Positions 1 through 8,164 of a stretch of DNA of 64,000 nucleotides are shown one piece after another. How positions within the stretch are numbered: position 1 is the stretch's first letter; each line of letters begins with the position of its first letter. This DNA comes from Antarcticimicrobium sediminis. GTDB lineage: Bacteria; Pseudomonadota; Alphaproteobacteria; Rhodobacterales; Rhodobacteraceae. Both the position numbers and the translations under genes were made by a program. The notes beneath the pieces were generated by a model. That model made no database searches. It saw only the letters and a program-made list of their open reading frames with translations, and was not told the DNA's origin. Location of the stretch: contig NZ_SMFP01000010.1 of the NCBI RefSeq assembly GCF_004348975.1, positions 122,140 through 186,139 of the forward strand. Direction: 5' to 3'.

Positions 1-279
1 GCTGTGCGCCTCGCGCATGGCATCCGCCACGCGGGTCAGCCCATCAAGCCAGTCATGGCCGTTGTCGTCATTGGCAAACAGGGCGTAGACACCGGGCGTA
101 CCGGTCTTCTTGTGCTCCAGCAGCAGGTTGGTGATACCGCCGAAGGCAGAGACCACGAAAATGCGGCGATACAGATCGCTGCCCGACCGTGTGCCGATGA
201 AAAGCGTATCGCGCAGGGTGCGGATACGGCTCATGGAAGTGCCGCCGATTTTCTCGACGGTGTGCTTTGGAAAATTCAC
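1..279 (-). CDS. ask_ect: Ectoine-associated aspartate kinase, N-terminal part (cut by window edge)
   Basis: The minus strand reads VEKIGGTSMSR, then FVVSAFGGITNLLLEHKK and VYALFANDD. These are the N-terminal signatures of the specialised aspartokinase (Ask_Ect) that supplies aspartyl phosphate for ectoine synthesis. The first 93 codons are present and the gene runs off the left edge. The likely start is a GTG at 279. An AGGAGG lies 31 bases upstream and is separated from the start by a small hairpin. The gene follows ectC by about 60 bases, so it is the fourth gene of ectABC-ask. A dedicated Ask is known to relieve feedback limits on the pathway. The family call is firm; the exact start is less so. 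Confidence 0.9.
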   Translation of the reverse strand, partial: MNFPKHTVEKIGGTSMSRIRTLRDTLFIGTRSGSDLYRRIFVVSAFGGITNLLLEHKKTGTPGVYALFANDDNGHDWLDGLTRVADAMREAHS

Positions 280-290
280 GAGGGGAATTA

Positions 291-315
291 CCCGGCGGGA
301 TGCGCCGGGCCTCCT
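291..315 (-). promoter_or_regulatory. Shine-Dalgarno followed by a 7-bp hairpin upstream of ask
   Basis: On the minus strand an AGGAGG (315-310) is followed at once by an inverted repeat, CCCGGCG (309-303) / CGCCGGG (297-291), with a 5-base loop. The GTG start of ask lies at 279. The hairpin would bring the ribosome site close to the start if folded. It could instead be a processing or partial termination site between ectC and ask. Confidence 0.45.
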
Positions 316-337
316 GTTCTGTCTTTGGAAAGATGGA

Positions 338-730
338 TCAGGCCGATTCCAACGCGTAGGAACCGTCGGCCTGATGCACCTCGTTGCCCGTAACGGGCGG
401 ATTGAAGACGCAGGCCATCACCAGTTCTTCTTCGGCGCGCAGGATGTGCTTGTCATGCGCGTTCAGCGCATACATCACGCCCGGCTTGATCTCATGGGTC
501 TCGCCGGTGGCCAGATCGGTGATCGAGCCCTTGCCCTGCATGCAATAGACGCTCTCGAAGTGGTTCTTGTAGTGGAACGTATGCTCTGAACCGGCCTCAA
601 GGAAGGTGATGTGGAACGAAAACCCCATGCCGTCCTCGGCCAGCAACATCCGGACCGAAGACCACTTCGCGTCCGAGACCACGCGCTCGGGTTGGGTTTT
701 GGTGATTTCGCTAAAGTCGCGTACGATCAT
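338..730 (-). CDS. ectC: L-ectoine synthase
   Basis: A 130-residue cupin enzyme that cyclises N-gamma-acetyl-2,4-diaminobutyrate to ectoine in the cytoplasm. The family opening MIVRDFSEI is present. So are the cupin residues in [16 protein letters not shown] and in the second strand [17 protein letters not shown], and the conserved [10 protein letters not shown] near the C-terminus. Length matches the family (about 130). It lies 6 bases after ectB and upstream of ask, completing the pathway from aspartate semialdehyde. Expression should follow the ectA promoter and EctR. No ectoine hydroxylase gene (ectD) is visible; it could lie beyond the left edge. Confidence 0.97.
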   Translation of the reverse strand: MIVRDFSEITKTQPERVVSDAKWSSVRMLLAEDGMGFSFHITFLEAGSEHTFHYKNHFESVYCMQGKGSITDLATGETHEIKPGVMYALNAHDKHILRAEEELVMACVFNPPVTGNEVHQADGSYALESA

Positions 731-736
731 CGGTGC

Positions 737-2032
737 TTACTCCGCTGCAATGCTTTTGGTTTCTTCGGACAGGATCTCGCGCGCCGCCTCCAGCAGGATG
801 GTCAGCCCCTTGCGGAAGGTGGCCTCCGGCGTGGTGAGGGGGGCAAGAACCTTGATGACTTCATCCTCGGAGCCCGAGGTCTCGATGACAAGCCCCTTGC
901 CAAAGGCGCGGGCGCAGATCCGGCGGGCCAGATCGCCCGAGCCGACATCAACGCCCAGCATCAGGCCACGTCCTTTCAGCCGCGCTCCGGGGATCATCCG
1001 GGCCAGTTGACCCAATGCGGTGGTCACGATCATCGACTTTGTCGCCAGACTTTGCTGGAACGTGTCATCGGCCCAGAATTTCTCGATCGCGACGCGGGCG
1101 GTGACAAAGGCGTGGGTGTTGCCGCGGAACGTCCCGTTATGCTCGGCCGGGCCGAACACGTCATACTCTGGACGCACCAGCGTCAGCGCCATCGGCAGGC
1201 CAAAGCCCGAGATCGATTTCGCCATGGTCACGATATCGGGCATCACCCCCATCGACTCGAACGAGAAGAAGCTGCCGGTGCGGCCGCACCCGGCCTGAAT
1301 GTCGTCAACGATCAGCAGCGCGCCGAATTCCTTGGCCAGATCGGCCACGCGCTTGATCCATTCCGGGCGCGCCGCGTTCAGGCCACCTTCGCCCTGCACG
1401 GTTTCCAGCAGGATCGCCGCCGGTGCGTCGATGCCGCTGGAGGTGTCGCGCAGCATCGCTTCGAGGAAGTCGGCGGAGTCGGTGCTGTCGCCGAAATAGC
1501 GATCAAACGGCATCCGAGTGACGCCGTGCAACTCGATCCCGGCGCCGCCCCGGTGATAGCCATTTCCGGTCGCGGCCAAGGCCCCCAGCGTGACACCGTG
1601 AAACCCGTTGGTGAAGGCGACGATATTGGTCCGCCCGGTCACCTTGCGGGCCAGCTTCATCGCCGCCTCGACGGCATTGGCCCCGGTCGGGCCGGTGAAC
1701 ATCACCCGGTGATCCATGCCGCGCGGCTTCAGGATATGGGTTTCAAACGCCTGAAGAAACGCGGCCTTGGTATCGGTGTGCAGGTCCAGCGCATGGGCCA
1801 GCCCGTCGTTGCTCAGATGTTCGATCAGGGCGGCCTTCATGTCCGGATCGTTGTGGCCATAGTTCAGCGAGGAACAGCCAGCCAGAAAGTCGATATAGCT
1901 GTGTCCCTTGGCATCGGTCATTTCCGAACCCCGGGCCGATGTGAAGACAGTGTCGAAGCTGCGGCAATAGCTGCGGGCCTCGGATTCGCGGCGTTCAAAG
2001 ATATTGATGACGGCTGATGTCTTGGTCGACAT
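737..2032 (-). CDS. ectB: L-2,4-diaminobutyrate transaminase
   Basis: A class III, PLP-dependent aminotransferase that converts aspartate semialdehyde plus glutamate to 2,4-diaminobutyrate, the first committed ectoine step. The start is the ATG giving MSTKTSAVINIFERRESEAR, with AAGGA about 7 bases upstream; an in-frame ATG 16 codons earlier has no good ribosome site and lies outside the conserved part. Visible motifs are the fold-I elements TGPTGANAVEAAMKLARK and GFHGVTLGAL, the PLP aspartate in LIVDDIQAGCGRTG, and the Schiff-base lysine in TMAKSISGFGLP. Length (431) is normal. It sits between ectA and ectC in a tight operon. Confidence 0.96.
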   Translation of the reverse strand: MSTKTSAVINIFERRESEARSYCRSFDTVFTSARGSEMTDAKGHSYIDFLAGCSSLNYGHNDPDMKAALIEHLSNDGLAHALDLHTDTKAAFLQAFETHILKPRGMDHRVMFTGPTGANAVEAAMKLARKVTGRTNIVAFTNGFHGVTLGALAATGNGYHRGGAGIELHGVTRMPFDRYFGDSTDSADFLEAMLRDTSSGIDAPAAILLETVQGEGGLNAARPEWIKRVADLAKEFGALLIVDDIQAGCGRTGSFFSFESMGVMPDIVTMAKSISGFGLPMALTLVRPEYDVFGPAEHNGTFRGNTHAFVTARVAIEKFWADDTFQQSLATKSMIVTTALGQLARMIPGARLKGRGLMLGVDVGSGDLARRICARAFGKGLVIETSGSEDEVIKVLAPLTTPEATFRKGLTILLEAAREILSEETKSIAAE

Positions 2033-2083
2033 GGGTAATCCTTCCAGAAATAACATGGGGAGCAGGGGCGGGCGCAGCATGGA

Positions 2084-2614
2084 TTACGCCGCTTTCTTCA
2101 TCCGCTCCGGCAGCTTGATGGTGACCATATGTTCGGTCTCGTGCTGCCCCATGAAGTGATCGTCTTGCGTAAAGTGAGGTTGCGAGTCGAGCTGGCCGAG
2201 CCGGCGTTCGCTGAAGCGGCGGAACAGCGACCAGGACGCTTCGTTGTCGCGGGTGATGGTGGTTTGCAGGCGGCGCACCTCGGCGCAGTCCTCGCGATCA
2301 AGGATATGGCCCAGCATCTTGGTGCCCAGTCCCATGCCGCGCGCCTGTTCAGAGACGGCGACCTGCCAGACGAACAATGTATCGGGCGCGCTGGGCATGA
2401 CATAGGCCGAAACCCAGCCCAGAACGTCGCCATCTTGCTCTGCCACCACGCAGGTGTCGCGGAAATGATCGCACTGGATCAGGTTGCAATACATGGAGTT
2501 CTCATCAAGCGGCTTGCATGCGCGAACAAGATCCCAGATCGCGCCGCCGTCTGCAGAGACAGGCTTGCGCAGGGTGGGGAGGGTCTTGTGCGGCATGTGT
2601 GTTGCCTGGGTCAT
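2084..2614 (-). CDS. ectA: L-2,4-diaminobutyrate N-gamma-acetyltransferase
   Basis: A 176-residue GNAT acetyltransferase that makes N-gamma-acetyl-diaminobutyrate from diaminobutyrate and acetyl-CoA. The GNAT acetyl-CoA loop appears as QARGMGLGTKML (motif A, R/Q-x-x-G-x-G/A). EctA-specific stretches LRKPVSADGGAIWDLV and LDENSMYCNLIQCDHF are also present. It is the first gene of the minus-strand operon, 51 bases before ectB, and has an AGGAA ahead of its ATG. The upstream AT-rich region holds the likely osmoregulated promoter shared with the divergent regulator. Confidence 0.96.
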   Translation of the reverse strand: MTQATHMPHKTLPTLRKPVSADGGAIWDLVRACKPLDENSMYCNLIQCDHFRDTCVVAEQDGDVLGWVSAYVMPSAPDTLFVWQVAVSEQARGMGLGTKMLGHILDREDCAEVRRLQTTITRDNEASWSLFRRFSERRLGQLDSQPHFTQDDHFMGQHETEHMVTIKLPERMKKAA

Positions 2615-2863
2615 GATGAGTTCTGTTCCTATTTTGCTTCGACTATCTAAGTAACATCTGAGCCAGAAACTTCAACACGTAAAAGTAAAAACTCATTATA
2701 CGCGCATAAATGCACCTATTTCCTCTGAATTTTCTTAGTTTCTGCGGGGGTGGATACTTCGTCTTGATGAATTATGTATTGGATTGTGTCAGGGCTGGAG
2801 TGAAGGTATTGAAGCGTTGCTAAGGCTCTGTCATCATTGGATATACTGCACGCTGGAGGGCGG
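2615..2863. promoter_or_regulatory. Divergent ectA / ectR control region
   Basis: A 249-base AT-rich gap between divergent genes. On the minus strand a perfect -10 TATAAT lies at 2700-2695, with no good -35 in front of it, as often seen in stress-regulated promoters. It is embedded in a near-palindrome TTATACGCGCATAA (2696-2709), a reasonable EctR operator candidate. The ectR start has GGAGGG at 2855-2860. The operator role is inferred from position and symmetry only. Confidence 0.5.
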
Positions 2864-3343
2864 ATGGACCGGACCGATATCAGTTTGATCGCCTTGCGGC
2901 GGATCCTCAGGGCGACCGAGCTTTATGGTCGCGAGCTGGCGCAGGCGGCCGGGCTGACCGCGGTTCAGTTCCGGGTGTTGCAGGTTGTCAGCGAGCGCGG
3001 GAACTGCACCGCCACCGAGATTTCGCAGCGCATGGGGGTGTCGCAGGCCACTGTCACCTCGTTGGTGGACAAACTGGTGCGACAGGGCATGGTCGAGCGG
3101 CAGCGCTCGGAAAAGGACCGGCGGCAGACCCATATCGTCAAGACCGAAAAGGGGCGCGCCGCGCTGGCGCGGGCCCCGGACGCGTTGCAGCAACGCTACG
3201 TGCGCAAGTTCGAGGCGCTGGAGGATTGGGAGCAATCGATGCTCGTCGCCTCGCTCGAACGGGTCGCCTCGATGCTGGATGCCGAGGACATTGATGCTTC
3301 GCCGGTTCTGGATACCGGCGATTTCACCACCTCTGCAGGCTGA
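2864..3343 (+). CDS. ectR: MarR-family regulator of the ectoine operon
   Basis: A 159-residue MarR-type winged-helix repressor, divergent to ectA, which is where EctR is found in methylotrophs and marine proteobacteria. The recognition region reads TATEISQRMGVSQATVTSLV and the wing contains RQRSEKDRRQTHIVKT, both typical of MarR. The ATG at 2864 is preferred over an upstream TTG (2837) because GGAGGG lies 4-9 bases before it. In characterised systems EctR1 represses ectABC and its own gene under low salt. Its 3' end lies in a palindrome shared with arsJ. Confidence 0.85.
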   Translation: MDRTDISLIALRRILRATELYGRELAQAAGLTAVQFRVLQVVSERGNCTATEISQRMGVSQATVTSLVDKLVRQGMVERQRSEKDRRQTHIVKTEKGRAALARAPDALQQRYVRKFEALEDWEQSMLVASLERVASMLDAEDIDASPVLDTGDFTTSAG

Positions 3344-3359
3344 GGGCGCGCGCCCTCAG
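3340..3359. terminator. Perfect 20-bp palindrome shared by convergent ectR and arsJ
   Basis: CTGAGGGCGC is followed directly by its exact reverse complement GCGCCCTCAG. The TGA stop of ectR (3341-3343) and the TGA stop of arsJ on the other strand (3358-3356) both lie inside the palindrome. It can act as a bidirectional hairpin terminator, although no T-tract follows on either side. Confidence 0.6.
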
Positions 3360-4615
3360 GGGTGGGTCGGGCGCAGTTTGCTGGCCCCGAACGCGCTGAG
3401 GGCGATCATCAGTGCCGCCGTGGCAAGGCACAGCGCGACGCCGCCAAGCTGGTAGCTGACACCGGACAACACCGTCCCCAGCAGCCGCCCGGCGGCATTC
3501 GCCATATAGTAAAATCCCACATCCATGGTCACGCGGCTGTCCTCGCTAAAGGCGAGGATCAGATAGGAGTGCAGCGCCGAGTTCACCGCGAATACCGCAC
3601 CGAACAGCAACAGACCGGCGATCAATGCGGCGGTCAGCCAAGGCGCGGGGGCGCCGGCGGCGAGGGTGAGAACGGCCAGCAGGGCCGGGATGGCGATCAG
3701 CGCCGTGGCCCAGTGCCGGGCGCTTTCCGCCATGGCGGCTTCGCCCCGCGATGCGGCGCGCAACAGTCGCGGCGCGCTGACTTGAACCGCGCCGTACAGG
3801 ATGATCCAGACCGCCATGAAGCCGCCGATGATGAAAAAGGCGTTGCGATTGCCCGCCCCGCTCCCGTCCGAGAGTACGGCATGGAAATAGACCGGGATGC
3901 CGACCACGAACCACACGTCGCGCGCCCCGAATAGGAACACCCGGGCAAAGCTGAGCCAGTTGATGTTGCGGTTGTTGGAAAACACCTCGCGAAACTTGGC
4001 GTCCTTGCGCCCCGCTGGCAGGCCGGTGGGCATGCCGATCAGCACGGCAACAAGGATCAAAGCCAGCACGCCCGCCATACCCAGAACGGCGGCGTGAAAC
4101 CCCGTCAGCGCCAGCAGCGCCGCGCCCAACAGGAAGCCGAGGCCCTTGACCGCGTTCTTTGATCCGGTCAGTAGCGCTACCCAGCGAAACAGCGCGCCTT
4201 CGCCCCTGGGGGCCAGCAGTTTGACCGCCGACTTCGAACTCATCTTGGCCAGATCCTTGGCCACGCCAGAGAGCCCCTGCACCAGCATCACATAGGCCAC
4301 CGAGAGGGTGATGGACCAGCCGGGATCAAGCTGTGCCAGCGCCAGCAGGGCGGCGACCTGCAGGGTCAGCCCGGCATAGAGCGTCGAGGTCAGCCCGAAG
4401 CGCGCGGCGATCCACCCGGCCGAGAGATTGGTGATTATCCCCGCGATTTCGTACAGAACGAACAGATAGGCCAGTTGCACCGGCGAGAAGCCCAGCGTGT
4501 GAAAGTGCAGCAGCACCAGCATTCGCAGCGCCCCGTCGGTGAGCATGAAAGCCCAGTAGGCGGCGGTGACGGCGACATAGGCCGTCAGCCCACGATCACG
4601 CGCGGTCTGGTTCAC
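3356..4615 (-). CDS. arsJ: Organoarsenical exporter ArsJ (MFS permease)
   Basis: A 419-residue major facilitator protein with about 12 hydrophobic segments. It matches ArsJ, which exports 1-arseno-3-phosphoglycerate. Characteristic stretches are [20 protein letters not shown] at the N-terminus, [17 protein letters not shown] in the central loop, and [17 protein letters not shown] near the C-terminus. The GTG start at 4615 overlaps the TGA of the GAPDH gene by 4 bases (GTGA), so translation is coupled. A longer reading frame inside the GAPDH gene was rejected. The GAPDH next door makes the exported ester from arsenate and glyceraldehyde-3-phosphate; the two together give arsenate resistance without reduction. 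Confidence 0.93.
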   Translation of the reverse strand: MNQTARDRGLTAYVAVTAAYWAFMLTDGALRMLVLLHFHTLGFSPVQLAYLFVLYEIAGIITNLSAGWIAARFGLTSTLYAGLTLQVAALLALAQLDPGWSITLSVAYVMLVQGLSGVAKDLAKMSSKSAVKLLAPRGEGALFRWVALLTGSKNAVKGLGFLLGAALLALTGFHAAVLGMAGVLALILVAVLIGMPTGLPAGRKDAKFREVFSNNRNINWLSFARVFLFGARDVWFVVGIPVYFHAVLSDGSGAGNRNAFFIIGGFMAVWIILYGAVQVSAPRLLRAASRGEAAMAESARHWATALIAIPALLAVLTLAAGAPAPWLTAALIAGLLLFGAVFAVNSALHSYLILAFSEDSRVTMDVGFYYMANAAGRLLGTVLSGVSYQLGGVALCLATAALMIALSAFGASKLRPTHP

Positions 4616-5610
4616 AGGCTGGTCCCGACCATCAGCGCGACATCCACCAGCCGGTTGGCATAGCCCCATTCGTTGTCATACCAGGCATAGATTTTCACCT
4701 GTGTGCCGTCGATGACCATGGTCGAGGGGCCGTCGATGATCGCGGAGCGCGGGTCATTGGTGTAATCGGCGCTGACCAGCGGGCGGGGCTCATAGCCAAG
4801 GATGCCGGACAGTGCCCCTTCGGCGGCGGCTTTGAACAGCGCGTTGACCTCTTGCGCCGAGGTTTCGCGCGCCACCTCGAACACGCAATCGGTGAGCGAG
4901 GCGTTCAGCAGCGGTACCCGCACCGCATGGCCGTTCAGCTTGCCGGTCAGTTCGGGATAGATCAGCGTGATCGCGGTGGCGCTGCCGGTGGTGGTCGGGA
5001 TCAGCGAATTCAACGCCGAGCGGGCGCGGCGCAGATCCTTGGCCGGGCGGTCGACCATGGTCTGGGTATTGGTCACGTCATGGATCGTGGTGATCGACCC
5101 GTGCCGGATGCCCAGATTTTCGTGGATCACCTTGACCACCGGGGCGAGGCAATTGGTGGTGCAGCTTGCCGCCGTCACGATCTGGTGGCTGGCCGGGTCA
5201 TAGATGTCGTCGTTGACGCCATAGACGATATTGGCGGTCGGCCCGTCCTTGACCGGGGCGGAAACCACGAGTTTTTTAACCCCGGCCGCGAAATAGGGGG
5301 CAAGCTTGGCCTCGGTCTTGAAGGCGCCGGTGCAGTCGATCACCACATCGACGCCGTCGAGCGGCAGATCCTCAAGCCGGGCGAGCTGATGCACCGGCAG
5401 GCGGGTGCCGTCGATGCTGAGGCTGTCGGCGTCATGGCTGAAGGTGGCGGGCCAGCGGCCATGCACGGAATCGAATTCCAGCAGATGGGCGTGCATCTCG
5501 GCATCGCCGGTCTTGTCGTTGATCCAAGCGATTTTCGCGCCGCGTTCCAGCAGCGGGCGTAGCGCCAGCTTGCCCATGCGGCCCAGCCCGTTCAATGCGT
5601 ATGTGGTCAT
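4612..5610 (-). CDS. ArsJ-associated glyceraldehyde-3-phosphate dehydrogenase
   Basis: A 332-residue GAPDH with an NAD-binding start ([16 protein letters not shown]) and the catalytic cysteine in the classic motif [19 protein letters not shown] and [14 protein letters not shown] are also conserved. Compared with glycolytic GAPDH the N-terminal Rossmann loop is diverged, as in the ArsJ-linked group. There it uses arsenate in place of phosphate to make unstable 1-arseno-3-phosphoglycerate for export. The gene overlaps its upstream neighbour by ATGA and its downstream neighbour arsJ by GTGA, so the three genes form one translationally coupled operon. Confidence 0.92.
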   Translation of the reverse strand: MTTYALNGLGRMGKLALRPLLERGAKIAWINDKTGDAEMHAHLLEFDSVHGRWPATFSHDADSLSIDGTRLPVHQLARLEDLPLDGVDVVIDCTGAFKTEAKLAPYFAAGVKKLVVSAPVKDGPTANIVYGVNDDIYDPASHQIVTAASCTTNCLAPVVKVIHENLGIRHGSITTIHDVTNTQTMVDRPAKDLRRARSALNSLIPTTTGSATAITLIYPELTGKLNGHAVRVPLLNASLTDCVFEVARETSAQEVNALFKAAAEGALSGILGYEPRPLVSADYTNDPRSAIIDGPSTMVIDGTQVKIYAWYDNEWGYANRLVDVALMVGTSL

Positions 5611-6455
5611 GCCGGTTCTCCTTGCAGTGCGGTTGCGCCGATGCCATCCACCGCCGCCTGCAGTGAGATGCGGTCCAGCGTGTCGAGCGGCAGCGCGGCA
5701 AAGGTGCGGATGCGGTTGCGCAGCGCGCCATAGGCCTGTTGGAACGCCAGCCGTTTCTCGGCATCGGTTCCGTCGTGCTTGACCGGGTCAGGCATGCCCC
5801 AATGGGCGCTGACCGGCTGCCCCTCCCATGTGGGGCAATCCTCGTTCGCGGCCTGATTGCAGACGGTAAAGATGAAATCCATCTTCGGGGCATCGGGCTG
5901 TTGGAGCTGCGAAACGGACTTGGCGCGCAGGTTGGATATATCGTGTCCCTTGGCCGCCAGCAGGCCCACCGCATGAGGGTTCAGCTCGGGATAGGGGTGG
6001 GTGCCCGCCGAATAGACGTTGAACCGCGCGCCCGCCTCAGAACGCAAAAGGGCCTCGGCAAAGATTGAGCGGGCGGAATTGCCGGTGCACAGGAAAAGCA
6101 CGTTATATTTCCGGTCGGTCCTGTCCGGCGCTTCGTCAGGTTTGCGCGCGGGGCGTGGCGGGCACAGATCGGGCCGACCGTGACAGCAATCATTCAGCAG
6201 ATAACCCATCAGCCGTTGCAGCGCCCCGGTGTCAGACCGGTAGCGCAGCGAAGTGCCGTGGCGGTCCTGCGTCACCAGTCCGGCCTCGACCATAGTGGAG
6301 AGATAGGCCGAGTTGGTGCTGGGTTTGAAGTCGAGCGCCGTGGCGATTTCGCCTGCGGGGACCGCATCGGGATAGCGGCGCATCAGCAGGCGAAACAGCT
6401 GCATTCGCTGCGGGTGGCTGAGCGCGGCAAGCTGGGAAAGGGATTCTTTTTCCAT
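5607..6455 (-). CDS. ArsR repressor fused to a low-molecular-weight phosphatase-type arsenate reductase
   Basis: A 282-residue two-domain protein. Residues 1-95 are an ArsR/SmtB winged helix ([16 protein letters not shown], then helix [17 protein letters not shown]) ending in a cysteine cluster, [11 protein letters not shown], suitable for arsenite sensing. Residues 115-260 are an LMW-PTP arsenate reductase: the P-loop CTGNSARS (C-x5-R) is followed by the redox pair in [11 protein letters not shown] and by HWGMPDP. The fusion couples sensing and reduction in one chain. It heads the gapdh-arsJ operon, overlapping gapdh by ATGA. No Shine-Dalgarno precedes the ATG, and an inverted repeat abuts it, so the mRNA may be leaderless. 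No arsenite exporter is seen nearby. Confidence 0.9.
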   Translation of the reverse strand: MEKESLSQLAALSHPQRMQLFRLLMRRYPDAVPAGEIATALDFKPSTNSAYLSTMVEAGLVTQDRHGTSLRYRSDTGALQRLMGYLLNDCCHGRPDLCPPRPARKPDEAPDRTDRKYNVLFLCTGNSARSIFAEALLRSEAGARFNVYSAGTHPYPELNPHAVGLLAAKGHDISNLRAKSVSQLQQPDAPKMDFIFTVCNQAANEDCPTWEGQPVSAHWGMPDPVKHDGTDAEKRLAFQQAYGALRNRIRTFAALPLDTLDRISLQAAVDGIGATALQGEPA

Positions 6456-6475
6456 ATTTCGTGAAATAATGAAAT
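6456..6475. promoter_or_regulatory. Probable ArsR operator abutting the arsR-arsC start codon
   Basis: ATTTC-GT-GAAAT (6456-6467) is an inverted repeat starting at the base next to the ATG. It is followed by AATGAAAT, a further copy of one half-site. AT-rich repeats of this kind are typical ArsR operators. Its position implies transcription starts at or very near the ATG. Confidence 0.55.
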
Positions 6476-6629
6476 TATGAACGGATGCAAGTCAAAACCC
6501 AAACCCTCCACACTGAAATCTCGTCGTGTCCTTTCCGGGATCGGGCGGACAGGCGGGGAGGGGGAAGGTTTACGGCGTGCCGGGTTGAAAGGCATTTCCT
6601 ATCGGCTTGGCCTGTGTCAATTTCAAATC

Positions 6630-7565
6630 ATGATCGGAAAACTTGAAATGCTCATCGCGCTGGCCAAGGAACAGCATTTTGGCCGCGCTGCCGCCAGTCT
6701 GGGGGTCACCCAGCCGACGCTTTCGACCGGTATTCGCCATCTGGAGGATCAGCTGGGGGTCAAGCTGGTGCTGCGCGGCTCGCGCTATGGCGGGCTGACG
6801 CCCGAGGGGCAGCGGGCGTTGGTCTGGGCGCGCCAGATCGTTGGGGATGCCCGGCGTCTACGCGAAGAGATGCGCTTTACCCGTGAGGGGCTGTCGGGCC
6901 ATCTGCGCATCGCGGTGATCCCGACCGCGCTGACCGCCGCCTCGCGGCTGGCCTCGGCCTTCAATGCCGAGCATCCCAATGTGGGCTTCACGATCCGCTC
7001 CACCACCTCGGTCGAGGTGCTCAAGATGTTGGAAAATCTCGATATCGACGCCGGGATTTCCTATCTCGACAATGAACCCCTGGGGCGGGTGTCCTCGGTG
7101 GAGTTATACCGCGAGACCTATTCGCTGATCTGTGCTGAACAGCACCGGCTGGCCGGGCGCGAGGCGGTGGACTGGGCAGATCTGGCCGAGGAATCGTTGA
7201 GCCTTTTGACCCCTGACATGCAGAACCGGCGGATCATCAACAAATCCTTCATGGAAGCGGGGATCACCCCGGTGGCGCAATTGGAATCCAATTCGACGGT
7301 GGTGCTGGTGTCGCAGGTGCTGCATGGCGGCACGGTGACCGTTCTACCCGAGGATCTGGCACTGTTCCTGACTGCGGGAAAGGGGCTGAACGTGATCCCG
7401 ATCCGGGGGCAGGGCGCAGGCCATGCGGTGGGTCTGGTTGCGCCGCATCAAGCGCCACAGACCCCGGTGCTGCAGGCGCTGCTCGACATGGCGAGCAAGC
7501 TGGCGGCGGACACGGCGGGGCGGCGGCGGCTGACTGCGGCGGCGGGCAGACGTCGGAACAGGTGA
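6630..7565 (+). CDS. fdsR: LysR-family regulator of the formate dehydrogenase operon
   Basis: A 311-residue LysR-type regulator. The N-terminal helix-turn-helix reads FGRAAASLGVTQPTLSTGIR, then LEDQLGVKLVLRGSRYGGLT; the remainder is the periplasmic-binding-like effector domain (residues about 90-290). The ATG at 6630 gives MIGKLEMLIALAKEQHF, which aligns with the usual family start; 51 codons of open frame upstream are not conserved in character. It lies directly upstream of and co-directional with fdsGBACD. This matches FdsR of other formate dehydrogenase operons, a formate-responsive regulator. The effector is inferred from context. Confidence 0.82.
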   Translation: MIGKLEMLIALAKEQHFGRAAASLGVTQPTLSTGIRHLEDQLGVKLVLRGSRYGGLTPEGQRALVWARQIVGDARRLREEMRFTREGLSGHLRIAVIPTALTAASRLASAFNAEHPNVGFTIRSTTSVEVLKMLENLDIDAGISYLDNEPLGRVSSVELYRETYSLICAEQHRLAGREAVDWADLAEESLSLLTPDMQNRRIINKSFMEAGITPVAQLESNSTVVLVSQVLHGGTVTVLPEDLALFLTAGKGLNVIPIRGQGAGHAVGLVAPHQAPQTPVLQALLDMASKLAADTAGRRRLTAAAGRRRNR

Positions 7566-7571
7566 TTTCTT

Positions 7572-7606
7572 GATAGGGATATGCTATCGTTCAACGAAAG
7601 AACGAT
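7572..7606. promoter_or_regulatory. Overlapping inverted repeats upstream of fdsG, likely FdsR site
   Basis: ATCGTTC (7586-7592) and GAACGAT (7600-7606) form a perfect 7-bp inverted repeat with a 7-base spacer. A second repeat, GATAG (7572-7576) / CTATC (7584-7588), overlaps its left arm. They lie between the LysR gene and fdsG, 58 bases before the fdsG start, which fits a LysR-type binding site. Confidence 0.6.
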
Positions 7607-7663
7607 ATTGAATCGAAATATAGAATCCTCCACCCAGTCCTAAGGCCATCCAAGGGAGGAGTC

Positions 7664-8164
7664 ATGCCACATACCCCGCAGCAGAGCCTGCAGCCGAGTG
7701 CGCAGCAGCCGAGCACAGCAGAGATCGCCGCCCTGATCGACAGCCAGATCGGGTTGGAGGGGCCGTTGTTGCCGATCCTGCATGCGATCCAGTCCGCCTA
7801 TGGTCATGTGCCTCAGGTGGCGGCGCCCTTGATTGCCGAGGCGCTGAACATCTCGCGCGCAGAGGTGCATGGGGTGATGTCCTTTTACCACGATTTCCGC
7901 GATGTCCCCGCCGGGCGCCACGTGGTGCGGATCTGCCGGGCCGAGGCCTGTCAGGCGGTGGGCGGCGCGGCGCTGGCCGATGCGGCGCTGGAGCGGCTGG
8001 GGGTGGCGTGGCATGGCACCACCGCCAATGGCGCGGTGACGATCGAGCCGGTCTATTGTCTTGGCCTTTGTGCCTGCGGACCGGCAGCGATGGTGGATGG
8101 CGCTTTGCTGGGCCGTGTCGATTTCGACCGGCTGGACGAGATCCTGACGGAGGTGGGCGCATGA
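7664..8164 (+). CDS. fdsG: NAD-dependent formate dehydrogenase, gamma subunit
   Basis: A 166-residue NuoE-like subunit carrying one [2Fe-2S] cluster. The thioredoxin-like fold is shown by MSFYHDFRDVPAGRHVVRIC. The cluster ligands are C-x4-C (CRAEAC) and C-x3-C (CLGLCACGP). It begins the fds operon behind a strong GGGAGGAG and overlaps fdsB by ATGA. In the soluble FdsGBA complex it sits beside the FMN subunit on the NADH-producing side. Length matches the family. Confidence 0.94.
   Translation: MPHTPQQSLQPSAQQPSTAEIAALIDSQIGLEGPLLPILHAIQSAYGHVPQVAAPLIAEALNISRAEVHGVMSFYHDFRDVPAGRHVVRICRAEACQAVGGAALADAALERLGVAWHGTTANGAVTIEPVYCLGLCACGPAAMVDGALLGRVDFDRLDEILTEVGA

Noticed and set aside
4..393. Plus-strand frames over the ectoine genes
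   Set aside because: They are antisense shadows of ask and ectC, which are clear on the minus strand.
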